In this document: piece after piece, positions 1 through 10,154 of the stretch | How the letters are laid out: each line of letters starts with the position of its first letter | How positions within the stretch are numbered: position 1 is the stretch's first letter | Origin: Methylobacterium sp. WSM2598 | Lineage (GTDB): Bacteria; Pseudomonadota; Alphaproteobacteria; Rhizobiales; Beijerinckiaceae | Length of the DNA: 64,000 bases | Direction: 5' to 3' | NCBI RefSeq assembly: GCF_000379105.1 | Contig: NZ_KB900609.1 | Location: forward strand, 5,604,663 to 5,668,662 | Notes under the pieces: model-generated | The model's database searches: none | The model's input: only the letters and a program-made list of their open reading frames with translations | Told to the model about the DNA's origin: nothing | Position numbers and translations under genes: made by a program

Positions 1-420
1 CTCGCAGGCCGGCAGCGAGGCGTCCACGTGCACCTCGAAGAAGGGCAGGCCGCGGGCGAGGGCGCGCGCCTCGGCGCGCTCGCGCCGGAAAGGCGAGATC
101 AGCGCCACGATCACGGTGAGCCCGGCATCGGCCATCAGCCACGCCACCTCGGCGGTGCGGCGGATGTTCTCGACCCGGTCGGCATCCGAGAAGCCGAGGT
201 CGCGGTTGAGGCCGCGCCGCAGGGCGTCGCCGTCGAGGATCGTGGTCGGCCGCCCCTCGGCGCGCAGGAGATCGCGCAGCTGCCCCGCCAGGGTCGACTT
301 GCCCGCACCCGAGAGGCCGGTCAGCCACACGATGCAGGCGCGGCTCCCCGCTCCGGCCGGCAGCGCCTCGCCGACCGGGGAGGAGTCCTGGGCGGCGTGC
401 GGGGTCGGGACGCGGACCAT
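1..420 (-). CDS. cysC: Adenylylsulfate (APS) kinase, 3' end beyond the window
   Basis: The enzyme phosphorylates adenosine 5'-phosphosulfate to PAPS, the sulfate donor for cysteine synthesis and sulfotransferases. The 140 visible residues are the N-terminal two thirds. A Walker A loop GLSGAGKS lies at residues 35-42, followed by the family's DGD (ILDGDALRRGLNRDLGF) and the ENIRR segment. The reading frame is open to base 1, so the C-terminus is cut by the window edge. The ATG at 418-420 is the only convincing start, with a weak GGAG-like site before it. It is a stand-alone kinase at its N-terminus, with no fused GTPase (CysN) on that side. The gene lies downstream of the chemosensory operon on the same strand, separated by a tandem repeat. 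Confidence 0.9.
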   Translation of the reverse strand, partial: MVRVPTPHAAQDSSPVGEALPAGAGSRACIVWLTGLSGAGKSTLAGQLRDLLRAEGRPTTILDGDALRRGLNRDLGFSDADRVENIRRTAEVAWLMADAGLTVIVALISPFRRERAEARALARGLPFFEVHVDASLPACE

Positions 421-547
421 CCGGGGATACTCCAGCCTGGGTGACACGGCCGTCGCTCATCCATCGTTGCCGGGCCGCCGTCAATCGCCCACCTCGCCGG
501 GCCGCATCGGGCGGCGCGGCGGGCATGGCTGCCCCGTGTCGGAGCCG

Positions 548-735
548 GGAGCGCCTGGCGGCGCACGGATCCTTCGACCAGGAGCGCCTGGCGGCGCTCG
601 GGCACCTGGATCAGGAGCGCCTGGCGGCGCTCGGGCACCTCGATCAGGAGCGCCTGGCGGCGCTCGGGCACCTCGATCGGGAGCGCCTAGCGGCGCTCGG
701 GCGCGTCGGCCAGGAGCGCCGCCACCCGTGTCCCG
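548..735. repeat. 33-bp tandem repeat, about 5.5 copies
   Basis: Units begin at 548, 581, 614, 647, 680 and 713, an exact 33-bp period (11 codons). The first and last units are the most diverged. On the minus strand each unit reads as an 11-residue block of the type ALLIEVPERRQ. The last two units are the 3' end of the upstream kinase gene, so the array looks like repeated duplication of that gene's C-terminal codons. Its stop codon lies inside one unit (see findings). Confidence 0.95.
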
Positions 736-2605
736 AGCTCGCCCGAGGGAAACGGCTTCTCCAGCACCGCGTAGGCGTGCGGGATGCGCGCCGCCTCGGC
801 GTGACCGGTGACGATCAGGAAGGGCAGGTCCGGCCGGCGCCCGCGCACCGCCTCGGCGAGGTCGAGGCCGGTCATGCCCGGCATGGCGAGGTCGGCGACG
901 ACGAGGTCGAAGGGCTCCGCCTCGATCCGCGCCAGGGCCGCCTCGGCCTCCGGCACCTCCACGGCCTCGTGCCCGAAGCCGCTCAGGAAGGAGGCGGTCA
1001 CGTGGCGCACCTGCGGGTCGTCGTCGACCACCAGGATGCGGGCCCGCCGCCGCGGCGGCACCGCCGCCCCCGCGCGGGCCTCGTCGGTCTCGACCGGCTC
1101 GTGCGCCCGCGGCAGGTAGAGGTCGACCCTCGTCCCGCGCCCGACCTCGGTGTCGATGCGGATCGTGCCGCCCGATTGCTGCAGCAGGCTGAACACCATG
1201 GCGAGGCCGAGCCCGGTGCCCTGGCCCTGCGCCTTGGTGGTGAAGAAGGGCTCGAAGACCCGGCTCAGGATCTCGGGCGGGATGCCGGTCCCCGTGTCGG
1301 CGATCGCGATCACCGCGTAGTCGCCGTCCGGCAGGTCGGGATCGGGGCTGCCCGCCACCACGACGTTGCGGGTCGACAGGGTGACGATCCCGCCATCCGG
1401 CATCGCGTCGCGGCCGTTGATGCAGAGGTTGAGGATCGCGAGTTCGAGCTGCTCGGGATCGACCCGCGCCGGCCAGAGGTCGGGCGCGAGCGCGTGGTCG
1501 ACCTGCACGAAGCCGCCGAGGCTGCGCCCGAGCAGGTCGTCCATCCCCCGGATCACGCCGTTGAGGTCGACCACCCGGGCCTGCAGGTCCCGCTGCCGGC
1601 TGAAGCTGAGGAGCCGCTTGGTCAGGGCGGCGCCCCGCTGGGCGGCCTGCGCGGCGTTGGTCATCAGCCGCGTCAGCCGCGCGTCGCCCGCGACCTTCGG
1701 CAGCGCCAGTTCGAGGCTGCCCATGATGGCGGTGAGGAGGTTGTTGAAATCGTGCGCGACGCCGCCCGCCAGGGTGCCGAGCGCCTGCATCTTGTCGGCC
1801 TGGCGCAGGCGGGCTTCGAGCTGCTTCTGCTCGGTGACGTCCCGCTCGATCGTGGCGAGATGCGCGAGCGCCCCGTGCGCGTCGCGGATCGGCACCCGCA
1901 CCACCTGGGTCCAGGTCGGGGCGGCGGCGGGACCGCCCGCGATCGTCGCCTCGACCGGGTGAAGGCCGGCGGCGGCCTCCCGGTCCGCGGCCTCGACGCG
2001 GGCGGCCGTCTCGGGATCGAGGAAGCGGCTCTCGGGCTCGCCGAGGCAATCCTCGACGGCGGCGCCGAGCCGGGCGGCCTTGGCGGCGTTGAGGCGCACG
2101 AAGCGTCCCTGCGGGTCCTTGAAGGCGATCGCGTCCCCCGCATGGTCGAGGAGCCCGCGCAGGAGGGCGCGCTCCGTGGCGAGGTCGCGCCCGAGCCGGC
2201 AGCGCTCGTAGGCGGCCCGCACGGCGCCGCGCAGCAGGGCCGCGTCCCAGGGCTTCGTCACGTAGCCGGTGATGCCGCCGCGGTTCAGGGCCGAGGTCAC
2301 GGCCGAGAGATCGGCGTAGCCGGTGAGGAGGATCGCCTGCGCGTCGCTGACCTCGCGGGCCCGCGCCAGCAGCGCGTCGCCGGTCATGCCCGGCATGCGC
2401 TGGTCGGAGACGATGACGGCGATGTCCGGCTCGGCGGCGAGCAGGGCGAGCGCGTCGGCCGGGCGGCTCGCCGTCAGCACCCGGAACTCGTCCTCCAGGA
2501 GGTCCTCGAGCGCGACGAGGATGTCCGGCTCGTCGTCGACCGCCAGGATGGTGCCGCGCGCCGCCTCCCTGTCCATGCCCCTCCGAAGGTTCGTCTCGTC
2601 GGTGA

Positions 2606-2609
<4 letters not shown>
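687..2609 (-). CDS. Hybrid histidine kinase REC-PAS-HisKA-HATPase-REC
   Basis: This 640-residue soluble protein is the last gene of the chemosensory operon. An N-terminal receiver has the acidic pocket DDE (25-27) and phospho-acceptor D69 in SDQRMPG. A PAS-like segment follows at about 145-260. The dimerisation helix carries H286 in GGVAHDFNNLL. An HATPase domain shows N-box LNLCINGRDAM, DTGTGIP and GQGTGLGLAMV, and a second receiver (about 515-635) has VVDDDPQ and VVADLAMPG. No membrane segment is visible. Its ATG overlaps the stop of the upstream kinase by 4 bp (ATGA), so translation is probably coupled. An input receiver fits phosphorylation by the CheA of this operon, which is inference. 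The TAG stop is created by one base change within the 33-bp repeat. Confidence 0.88.
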
Positions 2610-4323
<1,714 letters not shown>

Positions 4324-4327
<4 letters not shown>

Positions 4328-5391
4328 CGGGCGGCTCCGGGCTGCACCGCGCGCAGGATCCGGGGCGCGATCATGTCGAGGGGCAGCACCGCGCTCGCGG
4401 CCCTGAGCCGCACGGCGGCGGCCGGCATGCCGTAGACCACCGCGGAGGTCTCGTGCTCGGCGATCGTGAGGGCGCCGGCTTGGCGCATGTCGAGGAGACC
4501 CGCCGCCCCGTCCTCGCCCATCCCGGTGAGCAGGATCCCGAGGGCCCGGGACCCGGCATGGCGCGCGAGCGAGCGGAACAGGGCGGTCGCGGAGGGCCGC
4601 TGGCCGCCGATCGGGGGATCGTCCGACAGGGCGATGAGGCCGCCGGGCCCGAATTCGAGGTGCCGGTCCCCGGGCGCCACGTAGACGTGGCCGGGCAGCG
4701 GGCGCACGCCCTCGGCGGCGATCTCGACAGCGAGGGGCACGACCCCGTTCAGCCAGGCGGCGAATCCGTCCATGAAGGCGGCGCCCATGTGCTGCACGAG
4801 CAGGATCGGGGCCGGGAACGCGGCCGGCAGGGCGCCGAGGAGCCGCGCGAAGGCGGGCGGCCCGCCCGTCGAGGCCGCGACCGCGACGAGGCCCGGCGGC
4901 GCGCCGACCGCGTCCGGCCGGGCGGGCGGGTCGAAGAGGGGCGGGCGCTCGCGCTCGGCGCTGATCGGCCGGCGGCGGATCACCGGCACCTCGCTCATGA
5001 TGCGCAGCTGCGTGCAGATCTCGTCCGCCACCGCCGCGTAGGCCCGGTGCCCGGTGCCGACCGGCTTCTCGACCACGCTGAGCGCCCCGGCCCGCAGGGC
5101 GTTCATGGAGATCTTGAGCGAGGAATCCTCGACCGCGTCGGCGATGACCACGATGGGGGTCGGCCGCTCGGCCATGATCCGCCGCGTCGTCTCCAGCCCG
5201 TCGATGCCGGGCAGGCGGATGTCCATGGAGATCACGTCCGGCTGGACGCGGTGGATCTCCCGCAAGGCCTCCTCCCCGGAAGGGACCGCCGCGACGAGGG
5301 CGAGCCGCGGGTCGCGGCTGACGATGTGGGCGAGGAGCTGGCGGACGACGAGGGAATCCTCGACCAGCATCACGCGGACCGGGGCGGTCAT
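4324..5391 (-). CDS. cheB: CheB-type chemoreceptor methylesterase/response regulator
   Basis: The enzyme removes methyl groups from, or deamidates, glutamyl residues of the chemoreceptor when phosphorylated by CheA. The protein has 355 residues. The receiver domain carries EDS (11-13) and phospho-acceptor D57. After a linker comes the esterase domain with the catalytic triad candidates S174 (VAASTGGPP), H201 (LLVQHMG) and D294 (TGMGEDGAAG). The frame is open further upstream to 5568, but the stretch is low-complexity Pro/Arg/Ser sequence unlike CheB. The ATG at 5391, followed directly by the receiver strand VRVMLVEDS, was therefore chosen. It corresponds to WspF in the Wsp arrangement. It overlaps the downstream kinase by ATGA and follows cheA after 109 bp. 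Confidence 0.93.
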
Positions 5392-5500
5392 GGCGCCCTC
5401 CGGGCCGGGATGCGCCCGAGATCCGCGTGACGACCCGCGCGCGGGAGGGGGTCCGTGGCGCGGCGGGAGCGGAACGGGGGGGCGGGGCGGGCGGACGCGT

Positions 5501-7744
5501 TCACAGGAGCTGGCCGATCGTGTCGAGCAATTCGCGTTGGTCGAACTTCTGCTTGGTGATGTAGGCATCCGCGCCGAGATCGAGGCCGCGGCGGATGTCC
5601 GCGGGGTCGCCGCGGGAGGTCATCAGGATGACCGGCAGGCGCGTCAAGGCGGGATCGGCCTTGATCGCCTGGAGCAGCCCGAATCCGTCGAGGCGGGGCA
5701 TCTCGACATCCGCCACCACCAGATCCACCTCGGCGTGGTCGCGGCGCAGGCGCTCGAGCGCGTCCTGGCCGTCGACGCAGACGAAGACGCGGTAGCCCTG
5801 CGCCTCCAGGATGCTCTTCTCCAGGGTGCGGGTGGTGATCGAATCGTCGACCACCAGGATGGTCCTGCGCCGCCCGGGCGCCTCGGCGCGGGCCGGGGCC
5901 GGCGCGACCCGGCCCGCCGTCTCCCCGGCCCGGGCGAGGAGGCCGGCCGGGTCGAGGACGAGGGCCGGGGTCTCGTCCGTGAGCAGGATTGTGCCGGAGA
6001 ACAGCCCCGCCTCGCCCCCGATCGGCGGCGGCGGGCCGACGAGGCTCGCGCGCACGTCGAGGAGGCGGTCGACGGCGGCGAGGCAGAGGTCGCTGCCGCT
6101 GCGCAGCAGCACGCCCCGCAGGAGCCCGTCCTCGACCGGGAGGGTGGCGTCGCCGCCGAGGAGCCCGGCGAGGGGCACGACCGGCACCACCGCGTCGCGG
6201 CCGTCGAGGCTGAGCCGGGCCGAGGGCACGCCCGCGACCGGCGCGATCTCCGCCGCCCGCAGCCGCAGCAGCCGCGCGGCGGCGCCGCTCGGGATCGCGT
6301 AGACGTGCCCCCCCGCCTCGACGAGGAGGAGCGGCCGGCGCGCCGCCGAGAGCGGCACCACCACGACGACCTCGGCCCCGTGGGGCTGGGCCCGGCGCAG
6401 GCGCGCCCGGCCGCGCAGCCGGGCCGCCGCCTCGGCGACGACGGAGAGCCCGACGCCGCGCCCGGAGAGGCGGTCGATCTTGTCGGTGGTCGAGAAGCCG
6501 GGCGCGAAGACGAGGCCGAGGGCCTCCCGGGTCGTCGGCCTGGCATCCGGGGCGATCAGGCCCTGGCGGCGGGCCGTCTCGACGATGCGGGCGACGTCCG
6601 GGCCGCGCCCGTCGTCGCGCACGGCGAGCACGAGGTCGCCCCCGCGCACGGCGAGCGACAGGGTGACGGTGAGCGCCTCGGGCTTCCCCTTGCGGCGGCG
6701 CTCGTCGGGCGGCTCGGCCCCGTGGCTCACCGCGTTGCGCATCAGGTGGAGGACCGGGTCCTTCAGCTCCTGCAGCAGGCTGCGGTCGATCGGGACGTCG
6801 AGGCCCTGCAGCCGCACCTCGACGGGAAGGCCCGCCTCGCGGGCGATCTCCCGCACCATCCGCCCGTAGCCGCCGAACACCGTCTCGGCGGGGACGAGGA
6901 GCAGGCGGTCGCTGCTCTCGCGCAGGCGTCGCGCCGCCGCCTCGACCGTGCCGGCGGCGCGGTGCTGGTCGCGGGCGAGGCCCGAGACGCCGCGCACCAT
7001 CACCCGCGCCTCGCCGTCGAGGCGGCGGCCGAGGTCGAGGGCGGCCTCCAGGAGGGCGGCGCCGGGATCCCCCGCCTCGCGCAGGCGCCGCGCCAATGCG
7101 GCGACCTCGCCGGTGCGCTCGCGCCACGCGTCGGCGGTCCGGCGCAGGATCCGGCCCTGCCCGTCGAGCGCCGCGAGGGCGCCGCCGATCTCGTCGTGGC
7201 CCTGAAGGGCGAGGGAGAGGCCGTGCACCGCCCGCGACAGGCCCTCGACGTCGTCGCTGGCGATGCGCAGGACCGAGAGGGCGGGCTCGGGCGCGGGCTC
7301 CGCCTGCGGGGCAGGGGCCGCGGGCGGCGTCGCCGGGGCGGCCTCCCGGGGAGGCGGCGCGGCCGGCGGCTGCAGGCCGAGCGCCCGGTCGAGGGCCGCG
7401 GCGGCGTCGGCGGGAAGCGGCGGGTCGGGCGTCTCGGCGAGCCCCGCCGCCATGCCCTCGATCCGGTCGAGGGCGAGCGTCACCGCGGCGAGCGTCGCCG
7501 CGTCGAGGGGGTGCGCGCCCTCGACGATGCGGTCGAACAGGGTCTCGAGCCGGTGGGCGATCTCCTCGATCGCCGGCAGGTCGACGGCGCGGGCCGCGCC
7601 CTTCAGGCTGTGGGCGCGCCGGAAGACGTCGTTCCAGTCCGGGCCGCGGCCCTCGCGCGCGGCGGCGAGCGCGGCCCGGATCGCCCCGAGATGCTCCCGA
7701 TGCTCGGCCTCGAAGGCCGCGAGCAGCATGGCGCGGATGTCCAT
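5501..7744 (-). CDS. cheA: CheA-type chemotaxis kinase with C-terminal receiver (WspE-like)
   Basis: This is the 747-residue signalling kinase of the operon. Domain order: Hpt (phosphorylatable H45 in RRAHSLKGAA), a second helical segment with alanine/proline linkers, HATPase with the CheA-type N-box HLMRNAVSHGAEPPDERR and DDGRGPD, a CheW-like coupling domain (about 480-610), then a C-terminal receiver (VVDDSITTRTLEKSIL, phospho-acceptor in VVADVEMPRLDG, Lys in TKQKFDQ). The hybrid CheA-receiver architecture is typical of alternative-function chemosensory systems such as Wsp and Frz, rather than flagellar CheA. No separate cheY is present in the cluster, so phosphate probably goes to the fused receiver, CheB and the downstream kinases' receivers. 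That last step is inference. Confidence 0.93.
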   Translation of the reverse strand: MDIRAMLLAAFEAEHREHLGAIRAALAAAREGRGPDWNDVFRRAHSLKGAARAVDLPAIEEIAHRLETLFDRIVEGAHPLDAATLAAVTLALDRIEGMAAGLAETPDPPLPADAAAALDRALGLQPPAAPPPREAAPATPPAAPAPQAEPAPEPALSVLRIASDDVEGLSRAVHGLSLALQGHDEIGGALAALDGQGRILRRTADAWRERTGEVAALARRLREAGDPGAALLEAALDLGRRLDGEARVMVRGVSGLARDQHRAAGTVEAAARRLRESSDRLLLVPAETVFGGYGRMVREIAREAGLPVEVRLQGLDVPIDRSLLQELKDPVLHLMRNAVSHGAEPPDERRRKGKPEALTVTLSLAVRGGDLVLAVRDDGRGPDVARIVETARRQGLIAPDARPTTREALGLVFAPGFSTTDKIDRLSGRGVGLSVVAEAAARLRGRARLRRAQPHGAEVVVVVPLSAARRPLLLVEAGGHVYAIPSGAAARLLRLRAAEIAPVAGVPSARLSLDGRDAVVPVVPLAGLLGGDATLPVEDGLLRGVLLRSGSDLCLAAVDRLLDVRASLVGPPPPIGGEAGLFSGTILLTDETPALVLDPAGLLARAGETAGRVAPAPARAEAPGRRRTILVVDDSITTRTLEKSILEAQGYRVFVCVDGQDALERLRRDHAEVDLVVADVEMPRLDGFGLLQAIKADPALTRLPVILMTSRGDPADIRRGLDLGADAYITKQKFDQRELLDTIGQLL

Positions 7745-7761
7745 GCGGCGGCCTCAGCCCG

Positions 7762-7828
7762 CCCGCCCGCGGGCCCCGGCCCGCCCGCGGGCTTCGGCCC
7801 GCCCGCGGGGCCCGGCCCGCCAGCCCGG
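7762..7828. repeat. 18-bp GC tandem repeat, about 3.5 copies
   Basis: Units with the core CCCGCCCGCGGG start at 7762, 7780 and 7798, with a partial unit at 7816. They fill the short spacer between the MCP stop (7834) and the cheA start (7744), so cheA translation must initiate just past the array. Each core contains a CCCGCGGG palindrome and could fold in the mRNA. Confidence 0.85.
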
Positions 7829-7833
7829 CGCCG

Positions 7834-9519
7834 TCACAGCCGGTACCGCTGCGCCAGGGCCGTCAGGGCCGTCGCGAGCTCGCTCAGGTTGGCGGCCGCG
7901 CTCTCGACCTGCCGGGTGCCCGCCGCGGTCTGCTGGCTCGCCTGCCGGATGTTCTGCAGCGCCCCCATCACCTGCTCGATGCCGAGCTGCTGCTGGTTCG
8001 TCGAGGCGACGATCTGCTGGAAGGTCTGCACGCTCTCCTGCACGCGGGCGGTGATCTCCTCGATGGTCGCGTGGGTGGTGTCGGAGCGCTCCTTGCCGAG
8101 CGCCACCCGCTTCACCGCCTCCTCGGTCAGCATCACCGAGGCGTTGATGCCCCGCTGGATGTCGCCGAGCAGCGCCCGCACCTGGCCGGTCGCCTCCTTG
8201 GCCTGGTCGGCGAGCGCCTTCATCTCGCTCGCCACCACCGCGAAGCTGCGGCCGGACTCGCCCGCGGCGGCCGCCTCGATGGCGGCGTTGAGGGCGAGGA
8301 GATGGGTGCGCTCCGAGACGTCGTTCACGGTGGCGATGATCTCGCCGATGGCCTGCGTCTTCTCGCTCAGGGAGACGATGTTGGTCGCCACCGCCTCGCT
8401 CTGTTCGCGGATCGCGTCCATGGCGCGGGCAGTCTCGTCGACGGCGCGCAGCCCCGCCTGCGAGGTCTGGGCGGTCGCCTGCGCGGTGGCGATCACCTCC
8501 TGGGCGCGCTTGCCGATCTGCGCCCCCGCATGGGTGATCTCGTCGACCGTGGCGGCGGTCTCCTGCACGGCGGCGAACTGCTCCTCGACGCTCGCGGCCT
8601 GCTCCTGGGCGGAGGCGCGGATCTCGGCCGCGGCCGCGTTGAGGTTCGCGGTGGCGCCGCGGTTCTGGCTCGCGAGCTCGCGCAGCCCGTCGACCATCTG
8701 GTTCAGCACGAGTCCGAGCCGCCCGAACTCGTCCCGGCTCCGGTCGGCGATCCGCCCGGTGAGATCGCCCTCGCCGACCCGGCCGACGAAGGCCATCACG
8801 GTCTCGAGCGGATGGGCCACCGAGCGCCGGATCAGGGCGGTGATGACCAGCGCCATCACCACGCAGGTGGCGAGCGCCGCGATGGTCGAGATGCGGCTCT
8901 CCTCGTAGACCGCGCCGACCCGGCGCTGCCCCGCGGCGATCGCCTCGTCGAGCGCGTCGCGCGCCGAGACCATGGTGCGCCCGAAGCTCTCCTGCGCCTG
9001 ATCGAGATCCGTCTCCCCATTCTGCACGGTCGCCACGTCGCCGGCATCGAGGGCCTGGAACTGCCGTTCCGTCCCGGTGCGGATCGCCCGCAATTCGACC
9101 CCCGCCGCGGTCAGGATCTCGCCGATCCGCTGCCAGGCGGCGGCCCGGTCGGCGGAGAGGGACTGGCCGCGATACTCGTTGACGTTGGTGATGGCGCTCG
9201 CCAGCGCCGTCTCGGCCGCGGTGGCGGCGCGGCGCCAGCCGACCGCCGGCTCCTCCTTGGGCGGCACCTCGCGGTTGAGGGCGCGCAGGAAGTAGCGGGT
9301 CGTCGCCTCGTCGCGCAGGTCGCTCATCCGGCGCTGCGCCTCGCGGATTCCTTCCAGCTGGTGCATCACCGCGAGGTCGCGGCTGACGATGAGGTCGGTC
9401 GCGCGGCGCACGTCGCCGATCTGGGCGAGGGCGTAGAGGCCGAGCGCCACGATCACCAGGATCACGGCGGTGAAGCCGAGGAGGATGCGGTTCCCGATCG
9501 AGATCGACACGCTGGTCAC
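7834..9519 (-). CDS. Methyl-accepting chemotaxis protein (WspA-like receptor)
   Basis: The transmembrane chemoreceptor has 561 residues. The N-terminal membrane helix is ILLGFTAVILVIVALGLYAL. A periplasmic domain of about 170 residues, mostly helical in appearance (four-helix-bundle type), comes next. A second membrane helix (STIAALATCVVMALVITALI), a HAMP region, and a long cytoplasmic coiled coil with the conserved hairpin tip (NDVSERTHLLALNAAIEAA) follow. There is no C-terminal CheR-docking pentapeptide; it ends QRYRL. No ATG is in place. The GTG at 9519 is chosen because GGAG sits about 7 bases upstream; a second GTG at 9510 is possible. The frame stays open to 9972 but overlaps the CheW gene. 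Glutamines in the methylation helices suggest CheR/CheB control. Confidence 0.9.
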   Translation of the reverse strand: MTSVSISIGNRILLGFTAVILVIVALGLYALAQIGDVRRATDLIVSRDLAVMHQLEGIREAQRRMSDLRDEATTRYFLRALNREVPPKEEPAVGWRRAATAAETALASAITNVNEYRGQSLSADRAAAWQRIGEILTAAGVELRAIRTGTERQFQALDAGDVATVQNGETDLDQAQESFGRTMVSARDALDEAIAAGQRRVGAVYEESRISTIAALATCVVMALVITALIRRSVAHPLETVMAFVGRVGEGDLTGRIADRSRDEFGRLGLVLNQMVDGLRELASQNRGATANLNAAAAEIRASAQEQAASVEEQFAAVQETAATVDEITHAGAQIGKRAQEVIATAQATAQTSQAGLRAVDETARAMDAIREQSEAVATNIVSLSEKTQAIGEIIATVNDVSERTHLLALNAAIEAAAAGESGRSFAVVASEMKALADQAKEATGQVRALLGDIQRGINASVMLTEEAVKRVALGKERSDTTHATIEEITARVQESVQTFQQIVASTNQQQLGIEQVMGALQNIRQASQQTAAGTRQVESAAANLSELATALTALAQRYRL

Positions 9520-9542
9520 TGGCTCCGGAAGTGAGGGGGGAT

Positions 9543-10154
9543 TCAGGTCCGCGGCGCGGCGCCGAGGAAGGGCTGCAGGAGGGCGGCGAGGTCGAGGAGG
9601 GCGAAGCCTTCCCGGAGCGCGAAGCGCTCCGCGTCGGCCGCGTCGGCGCGGGCGTGGCCCGCGACGGCCCGCCCGGGCGGGGCGGGGCCGGGATCCAGGA
9701 GCGCGTCGAGCACGGCGAGCGCCCGCTCGACCCGCAGGCCCAGCCGCGGCGCGTCCCGCCGCAGCACCACGAGGTGCGCGCCCGCCTCGGCCGGGAGCGG
9801 CGGCAGGTCCAGGGCGGTGGCGAGGTCGAGGATGCTGAGCAGGGCGCCGCCCCGGCCCGAGAGGCCGATCAGGGCCGGCGGCGCGCCGGGCACCGGCGTG
9901 CAGGGCCGGAACGGCGCCACCTCGGCCACCGCGTCGAGGGGCAGGGCGAGGCACTCGGTCCCGACCCGGCACAGGAGCACGCGGCGGCGCGCCCGCGTCT
10001 CGGCCGGCGCCCGGCCGCGCTCGGCCAGGGCGCGGCTGCGCGCGTCGAGGATCGCCTCGACCCGGGCGGCACCAAGTGCCGCGTCGGCGCCAAGTGTGGC
10101 CTCCGCGCCAAGTGCCGCTCCGGGCGCGGCCGTCGGATGAGCCGGACCCGTCAC
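9543..10154 (-). CDS. cheW: CheW-type coupling protein with repeat-bearing N-terminus
   Basis: The 203-residue coupling protein bridges receptor and CheA. The CheW domain spans about 60-190: RRVLLCRVGTECLALPLDAV, then AEVAPFRPCTPVPGAPPALI, then SILDLATALDLPP. The first 40 residues are an Ala/Gly/Leu-rich extension built from an 18-bp repeat. The GTG start at 10154 overlaps the TGA of cheR (GTGA), which is why it was preferred over the open frame further upstream inside cheR. The position matches WspD in the Wsp order, being the second of two CheW proteins flanking CheR, though here the MCP follows it. The two CheW copies differ clearly in sequence and may serve different contacts. Confidence 0.87.
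   Translation of the reverse strand: MTGPAHPTAAPGAALGAEATLGADAALGAARVEAILDARSRALAERGRAPAETRARRRVLLCRVGTECLALPLDAVAEVAPFRPCTPVPGAPPALIGLSGRGGALLSILDLATALDLPPLPAEAGAHLVVLRRDAPRLGLRVERALAVLDALLDPGPAPPGRAVAGHARADAADAERFALREGFALLDLAALLQPFLGAAPRT
10072..10125. repeat. 18-bp in-frame repeat inside cheW, 3 copies
   Basis: The motif CCAAGTG recurs at 10072, 10090 and 10108, an exact 18-bp (6-codon) period. It encodes alternating Ala-Leu-Gly-Ala blocks in the N-terminal extension of the coupling protein, so copy-number changes would leave the frame intact. Confidence 0.85.

Noticed and set aside
321..671. Separate small minus-strand gene over the 33-bp repeats
   Set aside because: It is in the same frame as the kinase end and consists of the repeat plus antisense-like low-complexity sequence. 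It is better explained as read-through space after the new stop.
548..735. Possible CRISPR array
   Set aside because: Units are contiguous with no unique spacers between them, and no cas genes are in the window. It is a plain tandem repeat.
5392..5568. Longer CheB start
   Set aside because: The extra codons give Pro/Arg/Ser-rich sequence and run into the cheA gene; the receiver begins right after the ATG at 5391.
5054..8908. Plus-strand open frame of 1284 codons
   Set aside because: It is antisense to cheB, cheA and the MCP, which have full domain signatures. Long antisense frames are expected at this GC content. The product is Arg/Ala/Gly low-complexity sequence.
9520..9972. Longer MCP start
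   Set aside because: The extension overlaps cheW in another frame and has no receptor-like sequence.
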